Made by a program: the position numbers and the translations under genes. Of a stretch of DNA of 50,650 bases, positions 1 to 7,741 are shown piece after piece. The notes beneath the pieces were generated by a model, which was given only the letters and a program-made list of their open reading frames with translations, was not told the DNA's origin and did not search any database. The stretch comes from Lewinellaceae bacterium (GTDB taxonomy: Bacteria > Bacteroidota > Bacteroidia > Chitinophagales > Saprospiraceae). Where the stretch lies: positions 1 through 50,650 of the forward strand of contig CANHEE010000007.1 of the NCBI GenBank assembly GCA_947459655.1. The letters run 5' to 3'. How positions within the stretch are numbered: the first letter of the stretch is position 1; each line of letters opens with the position of its first letter.

Positions 1-8
1 GACAGCAG

Positions 9-1850
9 ATGAGGCAGACGCTGAAAAACAGTGCGATTTACTTTTCGTTCTGGATGTTTTTTTACACCGCGGACCGCGTTTTTTCGCTATTGTATCATTT
101 CTCCAAGACCCGGCAAATCAGGTTCAGCGACTTGCTGGGTTGTTACTGGAACGGGTGGCGGATGGATGCCTCCATGAGTGCCTTTCTCTGTGCCATTCCC
201 TTTCTGCTGTTTCTCTTCCATCCGCTGATCAAGTCTCGGAGACTTTCATCCTTGCTCACGGTATATACCTGTGTGCTGATCCCGCTGCAGATTACGATTT
301 GTTTGGCCGACCGCGGTTTGTTCGCGCACTGGGGTTTCAGAATTGATGCCACTCCGTTGCAGTTTTTGGACACGCCCCGGGAGATGCTGGCCTCGTTGAA
401 CGGTGCAGAGTTGCTGACTGCATTTGCTTTTGGTCCACTATACTGCCTGCTCTGGTGCTATGTTGCCCTGCTTTTTATTCGAAAAATACAGTTTGCCGAA
501 AGGCGAAGCAAGCCTGTTTTTGCGGTGCAGTTTGTGATGCTTCCCTTTCTGGTGTTGCTGATGCGCGGCGGCTGGCAACACCTGCCGATGAACGCCAGTC
601 TGGTGTATTTTTCAGACAGCATTTATGCCAACCAGAGCGCCATCAATCCCGTATGGAATTTTTTCTATGCGGTAAGTACGCGGGATGCCTACCGGAAAGT
701 CAATCCGTATCAGTATTTTTCAACTGAAGAAGCAACTGAAAAGTGCAGTGCGCTGATGCCGGTCGCAGCCGACAGCGCCGATGTGCAGTTGCTCAGCGTA
801 CAACGGCCGAATGTCATCATCATCATCTGGGAGAGTTTTACGGCCAAGATGTTTGCGCCGCTGGGTGGTGAGCGCGGCGTTACACCCCGCACCGAAGTCA
901 TCGCCAATGAGGGACTGCTTTTCACCAATATCTACGCCAACGGCAACCGCAGTGATAAGGGTTTGCCGGCGGTGGGCAGTGCCTATCCTGCTCAGCCTGC
1001 GCAGTCAGTCGCTTTTCTGACCGGGAAGATGCTGAAGCTGCCGCACCTCAGCCGACCTTTCAATGATAACGGCTACACTTCCTCGTTTCACTATGGTGGC
1101 GACCTGAATTTTGGCAACATGTATGCCTATTACAACAACGGTGGGTATTCGCCGATTGTCGGAAGATCGGATTTTGCAGACAAAGACCTCAGCAAAAAGT
1201 GGGGTGCCTGCGACGCTGCAGTTTTCCGGAAATTTCTGGACGATACACCCGATGATAGCCGCCATTTTTTCAAGACCCTCTTTACCCTGAGTAGCCACGA
1301 GCCTTTTGATGTGCCGATGCGGTCGGCTTTTTATGCCGAAAACGATGATGCGAAATTCAGAAACGCCTTTCACTATACCGACAGCTGTGTGGGCGCCTTC
1401 GTCGCCGAAGCCAGAACGAAGAAATGGTGGGACAGCACGCTGGTCGTGATTGTGGCCGATCACGGAACGACCTTTCCGCAGTGGAGCAACTCCAGTTATG
1501 AGCTGCCGGAGCATTTTCATGTGCCGCTGATTTTTACGGGTGGGGCACTCCAAAAAAAAGGAAGGATCGACACCTACGGCAACCAGACCGATATTGCTGC
1601 CACGCTGCTGCACCAGCTGGGCTGGTCATCTGAGGCATTTCCCTTCAGCCGCGATTTGTTCAGCAAGCGGCAGAAGCATTTCGCCCATTACGTATTCACC
1701 GAGGGCTTCGGATACCTTGATGAACGGGGTGCGGCGGTGTACAAGCACGATGCGGGAAAATACATCCTGAGAAGAGGACTGGACGATTCGGCCCTCGATG
1801 GCGCCAAAGCCTACCTGCAGGAGACCTACCGCGATTTTATTGCCAAATAA
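9..1850 (+). CDS. LtaS-like membrane phosphotransferase (sulfatase fold)
   Basis: This 613-residue protein has about five N-terminal membrane segments (near 10-30, 55-72, 80-100, 134-155 and 170-186), then a large periplasmic alkaline-phosphatase/sulfatase-fold domain. That is the LtaS/phosphoglycerol-transferase layout. Visible active-site elements are the metal-binding Glu275 in IIIIWESF, the nucleophile region GNRSDKGL with Ser315, and VADHG with Asp484 and His485. In Gram-negative relatives such enzymes move phosphoglycerol or phosphoethanolamine from phospholipids onto envelope glycans; the substrate here is unknown. The nucleophile position, usually Thr, appears to be Ser. The ATG lies at the window edge and the frame stays open for two codons upstream, so a slightly longer protein is possible. 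It converges with the flavoprotein gene, 19 bp away. Confidence 0.85.
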   Translation: MRQTLKNSAIYFSFWMFFYTADRVFSLLYHFSKTRQIRFSDLLGCYWNGWRMDASMSAFLCAIPFLLFLFHPLIKSRRLSSLLTVYTCVLIPLQITICLADRGLFAHWGFRIDATPLQFLDTPREMLASLNGAELLTAFAFGPLYCLLWCYVALLFIRKIQFAERRSKPVFAVQFVMLPFLVLLMRGGWQHLPMNASLVYFSDSIYANQSAINPVWNFFYAVSTRDAYRKVNPYQYFSTEEATEKCSALMPVAADSADVQLLSVQRPNVIIIIWESFTAKMFAPLGGERGVTPRTEVIANEGLLFTNIYANGNRSDKGLPAVGSAYPAQPAQSVAFLTGKMLKLPHLSRPFNDNGYTSSFHYGGDLNFGNMYAYYNNGGYSPIVGRSDFADKDLSKKWGACDAAVFRKFLDDTPDDSRHFFKTLFTLSSHEPFDVPMRSAFYAENDDAKFRNAFHYTDSCVGAFVAEARTKKWWDSTLVVIVADHGTTFPQWSNSSYELPEHFHVPLIFTGGALQKKGRIDTYGNQTDIAATLLHQLGWSSEAFPFSRDLFSKRQKHFAHYVFTEGFGYLDERGAAVYKHDAGKYILRRGLDDSALDGAKAYLQETYRDFIAK

Positions 1851-1869
1851 TCGGATTTTTTGCTGCTGC

Positions 1870-3441
1870 CTATTTCATCAACAGCTGCGCTACTGCGTTG
1901 GCCACATTTTGGCCGTCCATTGCTGCCGAGATAATACCCCCTGCATAACCGGCGCCTTCTCCGCAGGGAAACAAGCGGTCAATCTGCGGGTGCATGTAGG
2001 TATCGCGGTCGCGGGGAATCCTGATGGGGGAGCTGGTGCGGCTTTCGGTGCCCACCACGATGGCTTCTTCGGTAAAATAGCCTTTCATCATCTTGCCAAA
2101 TTGCTGTACACCCTGGCGTAGGCGAGTGCTGATGTCGGCAGGCAACAGTTGGTGCATCGGTGCCGAAATCAATCCGGGAATATAGGAGGTAGACGGCAGC
2201 GAAGCCGATATTTTTCCTGCAACGAAATCGGTGAGCCGCTGCGCAGGCGCCTTCTGCGAACCGTCGCCGGCATTGAACATGGCCTGCTCGACCTGCTGCT
2301 GAAATGCAAGCCCAGCAAACACGCCATGGGAGGCGAAGGGACCAAGGTCTTCGGGTTCGATGGCGACGACCGTGCCGGAATTGGCATAGGCAGAATCGCG
2401 GCGCGACATGGACATGCCGTTCACCACGATTTCACCGGGTGCGGTGGAGGCCGGGACGATCAGTCCGCCCGGACACATGCAAAATGAAAAAACGCCTCTT
2501 TGCCGGCCGTTGAGGTTGGTCTGGCAGACCAGACTGTAGCTGCTTGCAGAAAGGTTTTCATCGCGGGGACTTTGCCTGTATTGAATGGAGTCGATGAGTT
2601 CCTGTCGATGTTCTATGCGAACGCCCAGTGCGAAAGGCTTGGCCTCGATGAGTATTTTTTTCTTATCCAGCAGATAGTAAATGTCGCGTGCCGAATGTCC
2701 GGTTGCGAGGATAACGGCATCGGCGAGGTATTCCTCTTTGTCGTTGACGACCACGCCTTTAATGGCATTTTTTTCAACGATAAAATCGGTCACGAGGCTA
2801 TTGAAATGGATTTCTCCGCCGTGATTCAGGATGGTATTGCGGATGTTGGCCACCACCTGCGGCAGTTTGTTGGAGCCGATATGTGGGTGTGCATCAACGA
2901 GTATGTCTGACGATGCACCATGTTCGACCAGCAGCTCGAGCGCTTTTTTGATGCTGCCCCGCTTGTGTGAGCGGGTGTAGAGTTTGCCATCGGAGTAGGT
3001 TCCTGCCCCGCCTTCGCCGAAACAGTAGTTGGAGTTGGGATTGACCTCGCCGAACTGTTGGATGGCGCGGAGGTCGCGGCGGCGGTCGCGCACATCTTTG
3101 CCGCGATCGACGATAACGGGTTTGAGACCTAGTTCGATGAGTTGCAGTGCGGCGAAGTAACCTGCGGGTCCGGCGCCGACAATCAGCACTCTTTTTTTGT
3201 CGTCCACCCTTTTGAAATTGCTGAGATGTGAGGGTTCGGCATTCGGTTTTTCCCCTACATAGACGGCTACGCGTAGCAAAATCAGTGGCTGGCGGCCGCG
3301 GGCATCGATGGAGCGGCGCAGCGGAACGACATCGCTGATTTGTTTGGGTGGCAGGGAAAGCAGTGCAGCACAGCGCAGCCTGATGATATCAAAATCACTT
3401 GCCTCAGCGGGCAAGAGTTTCAGTTCGAGCTCTTTAACCAA
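1870..3441 (-). CDS. FAD-dependent oxidoreductase, COG2509 type
   Basis: The 523-residue protein has the architecture of the uncharacterised FAD-dependent dehydrogenases of COG2509. A short N-terminal domain (about 1-75) precedes a Rossmann FAD-binding motif VLIVGAGPAGYFAA near residues 88-101, a GEGGAGTYSDGKLYTR motif, the NAD/FAD second-site motif ILATGHSARD, and a C-terminal FAD-closing motif FPCGEGAGYAGGI. The physiological substrate is not known for this family. It lies 17 bp downstream of the response-regulator gene on the same strand, so it is probably the last gene of the kinase/regulator transcript. Whether it is functionally tied to that signalling pair, for example as a redox enzyme, is inference from spacing only. 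Confidence 0.88.
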   Translation of the reverse strand: MVKELELKLLPAEASDFDIIRLRCAALLSLPPKQISDVVPLRRSIDARGRQPLILLRVAVYVGEKPNAEPSHLSNFKRVDDKKRVLIVGAGPAGYFAALQLIELGLKPVIVDRGKDVRDRRRDLRAIQQFGEVNPNSNYCFGEGGAGTYSDGKLYTRSHKRGSIKKALELLVEHGASSDILVDAHPHIGSNKLPQVVANIRNTILNHGGEIHFNSLVTDFIVEKNAIKGVVVNDKEEYLADAVILATGHSARDIYYLLDKKKILIEAKPFALGVRIEHRQELIDSIQYRQSPRDENLSASSYSLVCQTNLNGRQRGVFSFCMCPGGLIVPASTAPGEIVVNGMSMSRRDSAYANSGTVVAIEPEDLGPFASHGVFAGLAFQQQVEQAMFNAGDGSQKAPAQRLTDFVAGKISASLPSTSYIPGLISAPMHQLLPADISTRLRQGVQQFGKMMKGYFTEEAIVVGTESRTSSPIRIPRDRDTYMHPQIDRLFPCGEGAGYAGGIISAAMDGQNVANAVAQLLMK

Positions 3442-3458
3442 TGTATCCGTTTTAACCG

Positions 3459-4508
3459 TCAGTTTCTCATATGCCTTAGTTTATCAGCATTGAGGACGAT
3501 GATCATATTGTCTTGAATATCGATTAGTTTTTCCGATTTGTATTCTGAAAGTGTTCGGATCAGGGTTTCCTTTGCGGTACCTGCCAGATTGGCGAGGTCT
3601 TCGCGCAGGAGGTCAATTTTGTGCTGTCCGGTTTTTTCGTAGCGTTCGTACACGTTGACCAAGGCATCAGCCACGCGTTTGCGCACCGAATTGTAGGCAA
3701 GATCGATCAGCTGCTGTTCGCGTTCACTGACATTGGCGGCGATCATTTTGATCATTCGGGCGGCCACCTCGCTGTCCTGATATATTAGGTTGAGGAAGTC
3801 GTCTTTGGGAATGAGTATCAGTTCGGCATCCTGTAATACGGCTGCGGATTCGGCGTGGTTTCCACCTTTCAACAGGTCGGTATAGCCTATAAAATCGCCT
3901 TCTGTGGCGAGGTTGAGGATGAATTCCTTGCCGTCTTCGTTGGTGCGGTAAATTTTCACTTTACCACTTTTCAGTACATACAGGTAGCGGGGAATTTTTC
4001 CTTCATCGTAGACGATGTCTCTTTTCTTATACATGCGGCTTTCACGTTCGTCCGCAAGTTTTTTCAGGGTTTCGAATCCGCGGACGGTATCGAGGAAGGT
4101 TTCCACGGTTTTGACAGTGGCGGTAGTTTGTCTGAGTTTTTCGCTTTTTTCGAGTCGTCTTTCGATGGTTTCGAGCAGCAGCACATCATCGAAGGGCTTG
4201 GTTATGTAGTCGTCGGCGCCCATGGACATACCCTTTCTGAAATCTTCCTTTTCAGATTTTGCCGTCAGGAAAATAAAAGGAATACCGTAGGTCAGCGCAT
4301 TTTTGCTGAGGATGTGGAGAACGCCAAAACCATCGAGTTCGGGCATCATAATGTCGCAGAGAATGAGGTCTGGAATGACTTTGCAGGCCGTTTCCACGCC
4401 CACTTTGCCATTTTCAGCGGTGCTTACCTCATAACCCGAAAGCTCTAGGATTTCGGCGAGGTTTTCTCTGATGTCGAGGTTGTCTTCAATGACGAGGATT
4501 TTTTTCAT
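3459..4508 (-). CDS. Response regulator: receiver domain fused to a CRP/FNR-type module
   Basis: The 349-residue protein joins three modules. Residues 1-120 are a CheY-like receiver with the acidic pair Glu8/Asp9, phosphoacceptor Asp52 in LILCDIMMPELDG, Thr82 and Lys104. Residues about 155-245 are a cyclic-nucleotide-binding-type beta barrel (YDEGKIPRYLYVLKSGKVK). Residues about 275-345 are a Crp-type winged helix. The recognition helix TAKETLIRTL (311-320) keeps the Glu and Arg that in CRP (RETVGR) and FNR (VETISR) read the TGA half-site. No FNR-like N-terminal cysteine cluster is present, so sensing presumably comes through phosphorylation of Asp52. The start codon overlaps the kinase stop as ATGA, which shows translational coupling. 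It looks like FixJ and FixK combined in one chain. Function is inferred. Confidence 0.9.
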   Translation of the reverse strand: MKKILVIEDNLDIRENLAEILELSGYEVSTAENGKVGVETACKVIPDLILCDIMMPELDGFGVLHILSKNALTYGIPFIFLTAKSEKEDFRKGMSMGADDYITKPFDDVLLLETIERRLEKSEKLRQTTATVKTVETFLDTVRGFETLKKLADERESRMYKKRDIVYDEGKIPRYLYVLKSGKVKIYRTNEDGKEFILNLATEGDFIGYTDLLKGGNHAESAAVLQDAELILIPKDDFLNLIYQDSEVAARMIKMIAANVSEREQQLIDLAYNSVRKRVADALVNVYERYEKTGQHKIDLLREDLANLAGTAKETLIRTLSEYKSEKLIDIQDNMIIVLNADKLRHMRN

Positions 4509-5782
4509 GTGTGCTTTTTTGGTAATTTGAAACGGAATGTGGATCCCTTTCCCAGTTCGCTTTCGAACGACATTTCGCCGTTGAGGACATCCACGTATTT
4601 TTTTACAATGTTGAGTCCCAGTCCGGTGCCCTGAATGTTGAGTGCGTTGGAGGCGCGGTAAAATCTGCCGAAAAGTTGTTTCTGGTCTTCTTCGGAGATA
4701 CCGATTCCCTTGTCTTCTACCACGATGGTGAAGCTGTCAGTATCGTCGGTTAGGGTGCAGTCAATGTCCTGTTCCGAGTATTTGATGGCATTGGAAAGCA
4801 GATTATAGAGTATGTTTTTCAGTATTTTACTGTCGGTGTAAACCTCGACGGTGTGGTCGGGCATGGAGCAGGTGATGTGCTGGTTGGACTTTATAAGTCC
4901 CTGCATTTCTTCAACCACTTCGTGGCAGAATTTCTGCATTTCGAACTGCACCGGTTTGACCTGAAACCGTCCTTCTTCGAGTCGGCTGAGGGAGAGGATA
5001 TCGCTGAGCATACCGCTGAGGTTGTCGACGGCATTTTTCACTTTTGCGATGTGTTTTTCCCGCTGTGGCTGTTGTTCGGTGGTATTGTATCGTTCTATCA
5101 GGGAAACCGAGGAAAGTATGGTGCTGAGGGGTGTCCGGAATTCGTGAGATGCCATGGTGATGAACCGGGACTTCAGTTCACTAAGCTCCTTTTCCCTGAC
5201 CAGTGCTTCTTCGAGTTCAGTTTCTTTCAGGTGCAATGCTTCTTCTGCGGCCTCTCTGTCTGAGATTTGCTTTTTCAGCTCGTAGTTTGTGCGTAGGAGT
5301 TGGTTTATGGTTTCGGCGAGTTGTTCGGTGCGCTCTTCGATTTTCTCTTCCAGCAGCATATTCATTTCGATGATATCGCTTTCTGCTTTTTTTATGGCGC
5401 TGATATCGTGAATGATGCCCGTGAAAATTTTGCGCTCGCCAATATTGATTTCGTTGACATTCAGGAAAATGGGAAAGATTACCCCACTCTTTTTCAGTCC
5501 TTTGACTTCCCTGCCGATGCCGATGATTTTTCGCTCTCCTGTCTTATGGTATTTATTGATGTAGCCGTCGTGCTCCCTGCTGTAGGGTGTAGGCATGAGT
5601 TTGCTGATGTTGCTGCCGATGACTTCAGATTCCTCATATTCGAAGAGTCTGCAGGCGGATTGGTTGATGGACTCGATGATACCCCGTTCATCTATGGTGA
5701 TAATACCATCCAAAGCCACCTCCATTACGGCTTTGAACCGCAATTCGAGTTCTCTGGAATAATCGGTTTCGGGCGTTTCCAT
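4505..5782 (-). CDS. PAS-domain histidine kinase, FixL-like
   Basis: The 425-residue kinase has no membrane segment and should be cytoplasmic. The PAS domain spans about 13-133 and closely follows FixL. In my unaided alignment to Bradyrhizobium FixL, proximal heme ligand His200 matches His71 in HDGYINKY, distal Arg220 matches Arg91 in IIGIGRE, and distal pocket residues Ile215, Leu236 and Ile238 match Ile86, Leu107 and Val109. FixL Arg206 is Lys77 here. A coiled coil (about 133-208) leads to the HisKA H-box SHEFRTPLS with His213, then the N box NILYNLLSNAIKYS, G1 EDKGIGIS and G2 GTGLGLNIV. It overlaps the regulator gene by 4 bp. Heme binding and oxygen sensing are inference: the His motif also occurs in FixL-like PAS domains not shown to bind heme. 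Confidence 0.9.
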   Translation of the reverse strand: METPETDYSRELELRFKAVMEVALDGIITIDERGIIESINQSACRLFEYEESEVIGSNISKLMPTPYSREHDGYINKYHKTGERKIIGIGREVKGLKKSGVIFPIFLNVNEINIGERKIFTGIIHDISAIKKAESDIIEMNMLLEEKIEERTEQLAETINQLLRTNYELKKQISDREAAEEALHLKETELEEALVREKELSELKSRFITMASHEFRTPLSTILSSVSLIERYNTTEQQPQREKHIAKVKNAVDNLSGMLSDILSLSRLEEGRFQVKPVQFEMQKFCHEVVEEMQGLIKSNQHITCSMPDHTVEVYTDSKILKNILYNLLSNAIKYSEQDIDCTLTDDTDSFTIVVEDKGIGISEEDQKQLFGRFYRASNALNIQGTGLGLNIVKKYVDVLNGEMSFESELGKGSTFRFKLPKKHT

Positions 5783-5834
5783 CGCTAAAGGTCAGATTTG
5801 CACCGCAGTTTGATGATAAATTGCATAGGACAGT

Positions 5835-5848
5835 ATGACATTGGTCAT
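5835..5848. promoter_or_regulatory. CRP/FNR-like palindrome upstream of the stress operon
   Basis: The sequence ATGACATTGGTCAT is a perfect 5-4-5 inverted repeat. Its core TGA-N6-TCA is the one shared by CRP and FNR family sites. It lies in the divergent region between the kinase gene (minus) and the HMA gene (plus), 58 bp before the HMA start codon. Its centre, 5841.5, is about -41.5 from the start site predicted from the -7 element at 5871, which is the class II activator position. The natural candidate to bind it is the adjacent CRP/FNR-fused regulator. Binding is inferred. Confidence 0.6.
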
Positions 5849-5870
5849 CGCGGCGGGTACAGGTTAAATA

Positions 5871-5878
5871 TAACTTTG
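5871..5878 (+). promoter_or_regulatory. Promoter -7 element of the HMA-Usp-CBS operon
   Basis: TAACTTTG matches the Bacteroidota -7 consensus TAnnTTTG. Using the rnpB promoter in this window as a ruler (element start plus 11-12), transcription should begin near 5882-5883, leaving a leader of about 24 nt. No TTTG-like -33 element lies at the right distance, and the palindrome occupies that place. This suggests an activator-dependent promoter. Confidence 0.55.
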
Positions 5879-5906
5879 TGGTAAAAATATACCTTTTTTT
5901 TAAATA

Positions 5907-6176
5907 ATGAAAGAAACGTACTACATCGAGAATATAAAGTGCGGCGGTTGTTCGAACACCATACACAATGCAGCGATGCAGGTGGAGGGAGTGGTTTCTG
6001 CCACAGTAGATGTTGAAAACCAGTCCGTTGAAATCGAGTCTGAGACGCAGGAGGCTATGGTTGCGGTTTTGCAAAAGCTTGACAAGCTGGGTTATCCAAC
6101 GGTGGGAAATAACAATACCTTGAAGAAAGCAAGATCCTATGTCAGTTGTGCACTTGGTCGCCTGGATGTTGATTAA
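5907..6176 (+). CDS. HMA-domain metal-binding protein
   Basis: The 89-residue protein has a heavy-metal-associated (CopZ/ATX1-type) ferredoxin-like fold. The metal-binding motif CGGC lies in IKCGGCSN near residues 11-17, followed by the usual VEGVVSATVDVENQSVEI pattern. Proteins of this kind carry Cu(I), Zn or related ions, or act as small regulators; the metal is not predictable here. The C-terminal tail of about 20 residues (70-89), with a further Cys, exceeds the minimal HMA domain. It is the first gene of the stress operon. The next gene begins 15 bp later in the same reading frame after a TAA stop. No copper ATPase or metal regulator lies nearby, so a stress or redox role is as likely as metal resistance. 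Confidence 0.85.
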   Translation: MKETYYIENIKCGGCSNTIHNAAMQVEGVVSATVDVENQSVEIESETQEAMVAVLQKLDKLGYPTVGNNNTLKKARSYVSCALGRLDVD

Positions 6177-6191
6177 AAGATTTGCTTACCG

Positions 6192-7292
6192 GTGAGGAAT
6201 GTTCAGATCATAGGGATAGGCGATTTCAAAACGAAATTGCTGCGTAAGAATGTGGATGAGGCACTGAAGTCTCACTCCGGGGACATAGCCGTTACCAACA
6301 TTACCGAGATAAACCAGATTAAGTTTTACGCCATAACCTCCACGCCTGCATTGAGTATTGACGGACATATTGTCAGCCAGGGTGAAGTACCAAGTGTTGA
6401 TGAAATCAGAGCCTTGTTTGAGAACAGGCAGGTAAGTTTGCCCTTTCAGAAACCGGAAAGTGTGATGGTGGCTTGTGATTTTACACCCCATTCAGAGCAG
6501 GTCTTGACATATGCCTTTCAGCTGGCTGAGCACTTCGGTGCATCGCTAGAGGTGGTTCACATACTGCCGGTGGAATCAACTCCACTGACCAGACTGGATT
6601 TCACGGACATCAATCTGAAAAAGTCTGCATTGCAGAAAGTACTACGGTCGATGGTTGAAAAAATACGCGCAGTGGAGGGTGAAAAGAACCTAGCTATTGG
6701 TAAGATTCCGGTTAGCTATACTGTTTTGAACGGTCAGCCCGCGCGGGAATTGATTCTGCTTTCACAGAAGGCCGAATTTATGGTGTCGGGGACCTCCGGC
6801 TCAACGGGACATTTGTTTGGCGACACGGCAGTAGAGCTCGCTGCGGGAGCGCATTGTCCGGTGATTTTTGTGCCGCAGCAGTATTTTTACAATGGAATTT
6901 CACGGGTCGTATATGGTTGCACAGATAAGGCTGTGAATAAAAAAGCCATCCGCTCGGTCTGCAATTTTTCCACCTATTTTGGCGCCACACTTGATTTTAT
7001 TCATGTCGGTGCCGAGTCGGAAATGCCGAAACTGAAGCAACGGCTAGAAGACATACTCAATGAAATACGAGAAAAGCCTGGAATAGGCGATTTTTATTTC
7101 ACCGAAAACAAACCGGTAGTCAGGGCATTGATGGACTACGCCTCCAGTTTCAAACCCGATTTACTGGTACTGGAACACGACCGGAGTCGGAGGGCGCTGG
7201 AGAAATTATTCTCGGGCAGTGTGACCACAAAAGCGGTGGATTCTATTTTTAGTATTCCGCTGCTCATTTTATATCATCCTAAAAATTCGTAA
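6192..7292 (+). CDS. Thioredoxin-like domain fused to tandem universal stress domains
   Basis: The 366-residue protein starts at GTG 6192. Residues 1-80 resemble the small thioredoxin_3 redox proteins, with the cis-proline loop ITSTPALSIDG and the tail GEVPSVDEIRALF. The usual CxxC is replaced: GIGDFKTK stands where GxGCPKCK is expected, so dithiol chemistry is lost. Residues about 88-228 and 235-365 are two UspA-type domains (VMVACDFTPHSEQ begins the first). The nucleotide-binding motif G-2x-G-9x-G[S/T] is imperfect in the first copy (GTSGSTGHLFGDT) and not recognisable in the second, so ATP binding is doubtful. It is the second gene of the operon, 2 bp before the next start. A role as a stress-regulated binding or signalling protein is inferred. 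Confidence 0.85.
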   Translation: MRNVQIIGIGDFKTKLLRKNVDEALKSHSGDIAVTNITEINQIKFYAITSTPALSIDGHIVSQGEVPSVDEIRALFENRQVSLPFQKPESVMVACDFTPHSEQVLTYAFQLAEHFGASLEVVHILPVESTPLTRLDFTDINLKKSALQKVLRSMVEKIRAVEGEKNLAIGKIPVSYTVLNGQPARELILLSQKAEFMVSGTSGSTGHLFGDTAVELAAGAHCPVIFVPQQYFYNGISRVVYGCTDKAVNKKAIRSVCNFSTYFGATLDFIHVGAESEMPKLKQRLEDILNEIREKPGIGDFYFTENKPVVRALMDYASSFKPDLLVLEHDRSRRALEKLFSGSVTTKAVDSIFSIPLLILYHPKNS

Positions 7293-7294
7293 AA

Positions 7295-7708
7295 ATGAAA
7301 CTAATCCTTTCCCCGGATATCAGTCTGGAACAATTGAGTCACCAGTTGACCGATAAATTTCACCAGTTGAAGCTTGTCTTTTTTACGAAAGGACACGATC
7401 GTTTCAAGGGCACCAATGCTAAATTCATCATCAACGACCGCGAAGTGTTGCTGAAGGACTGCTCAGATGTGCACAAAGAGGAAGAATTGCAGCTGCTTCC
7501 CAACATGAAAACCTTTGAACTGGAAGATGCATTGGAAAAACGCTTTGGTATTCACGCGCAGGTTTTCAGAAAAGCCACCCGGCAATGGATTGAAACATCC
7601 ACAACAGACAACCGAACGCTGGAGGAGCAGAACCAGCAATCTGAGGTTGAAATATTTTACGGCTCTACACTCCAGAATGAGCACATAGACTACAGGGATA
7701 AAGACTAA
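7295..7708 (+). CDS. Protein of unknown function in the Usp operon
   Basis: I do not recognise this 137-residue family. It has no signal peptide or membrane segment and is rich in charged residues, so it is probably cytoplasmic. It starts MKLILSPDISLEQLSHQL. The middle part (FELEDALEKRFGIHAQVFRK) looks like an alpha/beta segment. The C-terminal part carries RQWIETSTTDNRTLEEQNQQ, which has the look of a conserved motif. The ATG lies 2 bp after the preceding stop, so translation is probably coupled, and the gene sits between two Usp genes. It is not a ribosome hibernation factor as far as I can tell. A role in the same stress response is the only supportable inference. Confidence 0.75.
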   Translation: MKLILSPDISLEQLSHQLTDKFHQLKLVFFTKGHDRFKGTNAKFIINDREVLLKDCSDVHKEEELQLLPNMKTFELEDALEKRFGIHAQVFRKATRQWIETSTTDNRTLEEQNQQSEVEIFYGSTLQNEHIDYRDKD

Positions 7709-7741
7709 TTTTTCCAAAAATCAAAAACAAAAATATAACTT

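Noticed and set aside
1005-1613. 202-codon open frame antisense to the LtaS-like gene
   Set aside because: No recognisable protein features; the sense strand has conserved catalytic motifs across this stretch.
3855-4448. 197-codon plus-strand frame across the response-regulator gene
   Set aside because: The minus strand encodes a clear receiver and CRP-type protein with all key residues; the plus frame resembles nothing.
5907-7292. Possibility that the HMA gene and the thioredoxin-like/Usp gene are one gene broken by a stop codon
   Set aside because: They share a reading frame with only a TAA and 15 bp between, but each has a complete domain with its own natural start, and close operon spacing is normal here.
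7295-7708. Idea that the unknown protein is a ribosome hibernation factor, as expected in a dormancy operon
   Set aside because: The sequence lacks the HPF/RaiA pattern, so I did not call it.
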